Assembly (NCBI GenBank): GCA_947447625.1
Contig: CANFKS010000025.1
Span: forward strand, 1 to 43,156
DNA: 43,156 nt
Source of the DNA: Rhodospirillales bacterium
Lineage (GTDB): Bacteria; Pseudomonadota; Alphaproteobacteria; Acetobacterales; Acetobacteraceae
Direction of reading: 5' to 3'
The notes beneath the pieces were generated by a model, which ran no database searches, was not told where the DNA came from, and worked only from the letters and a program-made list of their open reading frames with translations. How positions within the stretch are numbered: position 1 is the first letter of the stretch; each line of letters begins with the position of its first letter. A program made the position numbers and the translations under genes. This document shows, in pieces, positions 39,355 to 43,156 of the stretch.

Positions 39355-40230
39355 TCAGCGGCAGGCGGCGCGTTGGCGGGCGCCGGCGATGGGGTCTTTC
39401 AGGTCGGCGCGGGGGGTGGCGAATTCGGCCTTGAGCTTGTCGAGGGTGGCGCAGGCGGCGCGCTTTTCGCCGATCGAGGTCAGCGCATTGGCGAGGCCGA
39501 GCAGGGAGTCCTGCGCCTTGGCGCCGGTGCGGGCGCGGTTATAGGTGTCATCGAAGGCGACGGCGGCGCCCTGGTAGTCCTTCTTGCCATTGAGGGCCTG
39601 GGCGAGAAGGAACTGGGCGTCATAGATGCGGGGCGATTTGGGGGTCGCGATGACTTCGCGGGCGGAGGCTTCGGCGACGGCATAGTCGCGCCGGGCGAGG
39701 GCTGCGTTGCCGTCCTGGAGGGCGACTTCGGCGGTGCGCTTGGCGATTTGTGTTCCAGGGGGGGTCCCAGGTGCGGCTGCGGGGGGGATCGCCGGGGCAG
39801 CGCCGGGGCTGCGCGGCGGGATCGCGCCAGGGGGGGCGGCAGGATCGGCTTTGGCGCCGGCGCCGATTTTGTAGGTCAGGTCGTCGATCTGCTTGCCGAG
39901 GTCTTCGCCCATGCGTTTCTGGGCGTTGGCGGTCTCATCGATCTGGCCGCGGAGTTGGCGGACGTCATCCTCAAGGCGAGCCACGCGTTCGAGCAGGGCG
40001 GTGGCGGTGTCGGCATTGCCGGACGGGGCGGGGGCGCGGTTGGCGCCGAGGGTCGAGCTCCCGGAGGGCGTGCCGCGGTTGACCGCATCGCGCAGGGCCT
40101 GGATGTCGCGCTTGAGTTCCTGGATCTGGTTCTGCAGGGCGATGCCCTCGCGGGATTCGACCTGGGCGCTGGCGAGGCCGGGGATGGCGAGCAGGGCCAG
40201 CACGGCGAGCAGCAGACTGCGAAACCTCAT
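39355..40230 (-). CDS. cpoB: Tol-Pal associated periplasmic protein CpoB (YbgF)
   Basis: The 291-residue periplasmic protein has a signal peptide (MRFRSLLLAVLALLAIPGLASAQ) and a coiled-coil region of heptads (about residues 28-50 and 75-115). A Pro/Ala linker (about 125-165) follows, then a C-terminal TPR domain (AEVALQDGNAALARRDYAVAEAS onward, with GKKDYQGAAVAFDDTYNRA). CpoB coordinates Tol-Pal with peptidoglycan synthesis at division. GGGAG precedes ATG 40230; the longer upstream frame crosses the pal terminator and is ignored. Confidence 0.93.
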   Translation of the reverse strand: MRFRSLLLAVLALLAIPGLASAQVESREGIALQNQIQELKRDIQALRDAVNRGTPSGSSTLGANRAPAPSGNADTATALLERVARLEDDVRQLRGQIDETANAQKRMGEDLGKQIDDLTYKIGAGAKADPAAPPGAIPPRSPGAAPAIPPAAAPGTPPGTQIAKRTAEVALQDGNAALARRDYAVAEASAREVIATPKSPRIYDAQFLLAQALNGKKDYQGAAVAFDDTYNRARTGAKAQDSLLGLANALTSIGEKRAACATLDKLKAEFATPRADLKDPIAGARQRAACR

Positions 40231-40335
40231 CACGAAACTCTCCCGACGATCATGCGAAGCCTTTAGGGCAAGCGGCCGAAGAGGGAAACTGCCCCCTCGT
40301 TGGATGTAGCGCTGCGGTATGTCCGGAATAAGAAG

Positions 40336-40363
40336 AACCGGCAGCCTTGCGACTGCCGGTTCC
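40336..40363 (-). terminator. intrinsic terminator after pal
   Basis: A perfect 10-bp stem (40336-40345 with 40354-40363), 8-base loop, is followed on the minus strand by TTCTTATT. It lies 42 bases after the pal stop and may make cpoB partly independent. Confidence 0.75.
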
Positions 40364-40405
40364 GATAGAGGCGCCTCATTCCAGCCCGGGGGCCGGGAAC
40401 CGTTG

Positions 40406-40891
40406 TTAGCGAACCGAGGTAATCGCGTTGCGGTTCTGCGACCAGGCTTCATCGTTCGAGCCAAGGGCGACCGGACGGTCCTTGCCGAAGGAGATGGTGC
40501 TGATGCGGGTGGCTGCGACGCCCTTGGCGACGAGGTAGCTGCGGGCGGCGTTGGCGCGCTTGGCACCGAGCGCGATGTTGTATTCCGACGTGCCGCGCTC
40601 GTCGGCGTTGCCGGCGATCTGCACGTTGTTCTGCTTCCACTGGGCGAGCCAGGCGGCCTGCTTGTCGAGCGTGGACATGTTGGCGGCGGTCTTGGCGCCG
40701 GTGCCTTTGACGGTCGACTTGTCGAAGTCGAAGAAGACGCGGTCGCCGACGTTGGCGACGAGGTCTTCCTGGCTGCCCGGCACGATGCCCTTGACGGGCG
40801 CGGCGACGGGCTCGGTCTTCGGCGTCTCGCTGGAGGAGCACGCCGCCAGCAGCGCCACGGCGGCGAAAGCGCCCAGAATTTGGATGTTCAT
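40406..40891 (-). CDS. pal: peptidoglycan-associated lipoprotein Pal
   Basis: The 161-residue outer-membrane lipoprotein has lipobox LAAC with Cys18. A short linker follows, then an OmpA-like domain (about residues 50-161): DRVFFDFDKSTVKG, AGNADERGTSEYNIALGAKRANAARSYL and ISFGKDRPV. It anchors the outer membrane to peptidoglycan and binds TolB. A 224-bp gap to tolB suggests its own promoter. Confidence 0.96.
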   Translation of the reverse strand: MNIQILGAFAAVALLAACSSSETPKTEPVAAPVKGIVPGSQEDLVANVGDRVFFDFDKSTVKGTGAKTAANMSTLDKQAAWLAQWKQNNVQIAGNADERGTSEYNIALGAKRANAARSYLVAKGVAATRISTISFGKDRPVALGSNDEAWSQNRNAITSVR

Positions 40892-40947
40892 AACTGTTGC
40901 GTCCCTGGTAGTGGTGAGCAGCTGTGTTGCCCCCTGGAGGGGCTGTT

Positions 40948-40975
40948 TGTATCAAGCCGATTGAAGTGACGGCAA
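40948..40975 (-). promoter_or_regulatory. candidate pal promoter
   Basis: On the minus strand TTGCCG (40975-40970) and GATACA (40953-40948) are 16 bp apart in the 224-bp tolB-pal gap. No other gene is supported in that gap. Confidence 0.35.
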
Positions 40976-41115
40976 CGGTTCATCCCTCGCGGGACAGCCA
41001 TCGCCATACGCACCCGTCGCTTAACTCCATGCGTTCGGCCGGGTCAACCGTCTTGATCATCAATTGCAGGCATATCATCCATGTTTTTGCATGATTCTCG
41101 CCCGGGAGGCCCGAT

Positions 41116-42492
41116 CTACTGCAAAAGAGGCGACCAGGCGGGGTCAGAGGCGTCAGTCGGGGTGGCGATGGCACGCTCGTTGAAACCGGCGATGTCGATC
41201 GAAACGAGACGCGAGGAGAAGCCGTTGCCGCGGGAATCGCGGGCGGCGGTTTCGCGGTAGAACATCAGCACGCGGCCATTGGGGGCCCAGGTCGGGCCTT
41301 CGCAGAAGAAGCTCTCGGAGAGGATGCGTTCGCCCGAGCCGTCGGGCCGCATGATGCCGATGGCGAAGGTGTCGCTGGATTGGCGGGTGAAGGCGATGAG
41401 GTCGCCGCGCGGGGACCAGACCGGAGTGGCGTAGCGGCCGCGGCCGAAGCTGATCCGCTTGGTGCTGCCGCCGCTGGCGTCCATCACGTAGAGTTGCTGG
41501 TCGCCGCCGCGGTCGGAGTTGAAGACGATCTGGGTGCCGTCGGGCGAGAAGCAGGGCGAGACGTCGATGGCGCCCGAGTCGGTGAGGCGCCTTGCGCCGC
41601 CGCCGAGGCCCACGAGGTAGATGTCGGAGCCGCTGTTGGTGGTTTGCGCCATGATGACGCTGTTGCCGTCAGGGGCGAAGCGGGGCGAGAGGGTGATGCC
41701 GGGGAAGTTGCCGAGCATCTGCTGGCGTCCGGTGCCGAGGTCGAACAGATAGACGCGCGGCTTGTCGTTGACATAGCTCATGAAGGCGATCTGGTCGCGC
41801 GTGGGGTGGAAGCGCGGCGTGAGGGCGAGAAAGCCGCCATCGGTGAGGAAGCGGTTGTTTTCGCCGTCCTGGTCCATGATCGACAGGCGCTTGACGCGGC
41901 GGTCACGCGGGCCGGAGCCGGCGATATAGACCACGCGGGTGTCGAAATAGCCCTTTTCGCCGAGCATGCGCTCGTAGATCACATCCGAGATGATGTGGGC
42001 GATGCGGCGCCAGTTGGAGAGCGTGGTGGTGTAGGCGGTGCCCTGGATCTGCAGGCCGGGCAGGACGTCCCACAGGCGGAATTCGACGCGGACCTTGTCG
42101 CCGCCCTGGCTGTCGATCTTGCCGGTGACGAGGGCCTGGGCGCCGATTGCCTTCCAGTTCTGGAAGTTGGGGCTGGGCGCATTGTCGGTTTTGCCGATGA
42201 AGGCGGCCGGGTCGATCGCACGGAACAGGCCGCAGCGGGCGAGGTTGTTGGTGATGACGCCGGCGATGTCGCGGCCGAGACGGTCGGTGTCACCGCCGGA
42301 GCCGACAAAGACGGGGATGGCGACCGGGATCGGGTCGGTGCGGGCGCGATCGACGTCGATCACCGCCGAGCCCGGGGCGTTGGCGGCCTGGGCCAGCGCG
42401 GGGCGGGTCCAGAGCGCGGGGGCGGCGAGGAGCGAGGTCGAGGCGGCGACGAGGCCGCGACGGCGGATCGGGGCAGAGAGGAAATCGGTCAT
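41116..42492 (-). CDS. tolB: Tol-Pal system beta-propeller protein TolB
   Basis: The 458-residue periplasmic protein links TolA and Pal. Its N-terminus, MTDFLSAPIRRRGLVAAST, has a twin-arginine-like run before the hydrophobic core and an ALAQA cleavage site, so Tat export is possible although TolB is normally Sec-exported. The N-terminal domain (about residues 50-170) precedes the six-bladed propeller with repeated SPRFAPDG-, SPCFSPDG- and TPVWSPRGD-type strands. ATG 42492 fits the signal peptide. The C-terminus ends ASDPAWSPLLQ. Confidence 0.95.
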   Translation of the reverse strand: MTDFLSAPIRRRGLVAASTSLLAAPALWTRPALAQAANAPGSAVIDVDRARTDPIPVAIPVFVGSGGDTDRLGRDIAGVITNNLARCGLFRAIDPAAFIGKTDNAPSPNFQNWKAIGAQALVTGKIDSQGGDKVRVEFRLWDVLPGLQIQGTAYTTTLSNWRRIAHIISDVIYERMLGEKGYFDTRVVYIAGSGPRDRRVKRLSIMDQDGENNRFLTDGGFLALTPRFHPTRDQIAFMSYVNDKPRVYLFDLGTGRQQMLGNFPGITLSPRFAPDGNSVIMAQTTNSGSDIYLVGLGGGARRLTDSGAIDVSPCFSPDGTQIVFNSDRGGDQQLYVMDASGGSTKRISFGRGRYATPVWSPRGDLIAFTRQSSDTFAIGIMRPDGSGERILSESFFCEGPTWAPNGRVLMFYRETAARDSRGNGFSSRLVSIDIAGFNERAIATPTDASDPAWSPLLQ

Positions 42493-42587
42493 CGGGATAC
42501 GGCGTCCTTCGACATCTGGGTCACCTGGTGGGCAGGCAATAGCGCATTGTGCGGCGGAAGCGGAGAGGGGATTTCCGTCCGGGGTGG

Positions 42588-43156
42588 TCATGGGCGGAAG
42601 CGGACCTTGAGTTCGGCACCATCGAACAGCTTTTCCTTCGGTACCCTGAGCGGACCGACGCGAGGGCTGAGGGCGGCGCGGATAGCGCGTTCGGCGAAGG
42701 CACGGAAGATGGTGTCGCCCATTTTGCCGAGGTCGGCGTCATCGACCTTGGCGTCACGCACGGTGCCGTCGGCGGAGAGGCGCAGGATGAGGACGACGAG
42801 GAGCTTGTCGGCATCCTTCGCGCCGGCATCGTAGTTCCAGCCATCCCGCAATTGGTCGGCGATGGCGCCCTGCTGGCCCTGGGTGAGGGCGCCGGTGACG
42901 TCGCCAGTGCGGCTGCCGCCGGCGACGGGGCCGCCGCCTTGCTGCGGATTGGGGCGCGCGGTCGGAGCCTGGCGCTGGCGCAGGGTGGCGAGCGTCTTTT
43001 CGAGGGTGTTTTCGGCTTCCTTGCTGTCGGGTGCCGGATTTTTCGTGACGTTGGGCTGCGCGGTCTTGCTTGGCGGCGCGGGCGGTGGCGGCACCGGGGG
43101 GGGGGGCAAGGGGAGCGGCGGCGTCGGCGAGGGGGGCGACGGCGAGGCAGGGGCCG
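42588..43156 (-). CDS. tolA: TolA, C-terminal part (runs off the window)
   Basis: About 189 codons are present and the frame stays open to the window edge, so the N-terminal membrane anchor lies outside. The visible part begins with a Pro/Ser-rich linker, then a charged helix (SKEAENTLEKTLATLRQRQ) and a C-terminal TonB/TolA-like domain (LRDGWNYDAGAKDADKLLVVLILRLSADGTVRDAKV). Position before tolB supports TolA, which couples the proton-driven TolQR motor to Pal. The linker contains an 11-G run (43096-43106 on the plus strand). The plausible TTG inside the linker is not a start. Confidence 0.88.
   Translation of the reverse strand, partial: APASPSPPSPTPPLPLPPPPVPPPPAPPSKTAQPNVTKNPAPDSKEAENTLEKTLATLRQRQAPTARPNPQQGGGPVAGGSRTGDVTGALTQGQQGAIADQLRDGWNYDAGAKDADKLLVVLILRLSADGTVRDAKVDDADLGKMGDTIFRAFAERAIRAALSPRVGPLRVPKEKLFDGAELKVRFRP

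Noticed and set aside
40980-41174. 64-codon frame in the tolB-pal gap
   Set aside because: It overlaps the tolB 3' end, has no ribosome site and no recognisable protein features.

Overview
GC-rich, densely packed chromosomal DNA from an alphaproteobacterium, most likely Rhodospirillales/Acetobacteraceae (inference). The basis is the gene order tolA-tolB-pal-cpoB-tilS-ftsH-folP-glmM-thiD, an NDUFA9-like complex I gene, a kdsD-lptCAB-rpoN-hpf cluster, UPF0262 and DUF983 proteins, and frequent GTG/TTG starts. I see no prophage, insertion sequence, rRNA or CRISPR array.

Layout. (1) 1-3.5 kb, plus strand: a DUF6614 protein, a Pro/Arg-rich hypothetical protein that begins in a 27-bp tandem array, a short YegD-like Hsp70, YraN and a small exported protein. 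(2) 3.5-6.2 kb, minus strand: a DedA protein, then the run DUF983-UPF0262-mtnA. (3) 6.3-9.5 kb: an Asp/Glu racemase, an EthA-like Baeyer-Villiger monooxygenase and a divergent SDR. The last two share an intergenic region with a perfect FNR/FixK box. (4) 9.6-18.3 kb: an AsmA protein, then gltD, a DUF2059 gene and gltB, with stem-loops before gltB and a palindrome before gltD. (5) 18.4-20.3 kb: an NDUFA9-like protein, tRNA-Leu(CAG) with its promoter, and RNase D. (6) 20.4-26.4 kb, plus strand: kdsD, lptC, lptA, lptB, a 74-residue protein, rpoN and hpf, closed by a 16-bp-stem terminator. ptsN is absent. (7) 26.4-32.7 kb: a hydratase, MaoC, ribF, ileS with a structured leader, lspA and a DUF3035 lipoprotein. 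(8) 32.7-43.2 kb, minus strand: tolA (cut by the window edge) through thiD.

Functional themes. Envelope biogenesis dominates: LPS sugar synthesis and export, Tol-Pal, amino-sugar supply by GlmM, and lipoprotein processing by LspA. The rest is translation and cofactor housekeeping (IleS, TilS, HPF, RibF, ThiD, FolP) and ammonia assimilation (GltBD). The most accessory-looking parts are the first 1.4 kb and the monooxygenase/SDR pair.

No convincing new defence or mobile system is visible. The observations most worth checking are a possible Ile-codon leader peptide before ileS, the FNR-type box between the monooxygenase and SDR, a dispersed palindrome that begins at stop codons, the 27-bp array open in all six frames, the structured gltD/gltB locus, and the small protein between lptB and rpoN.
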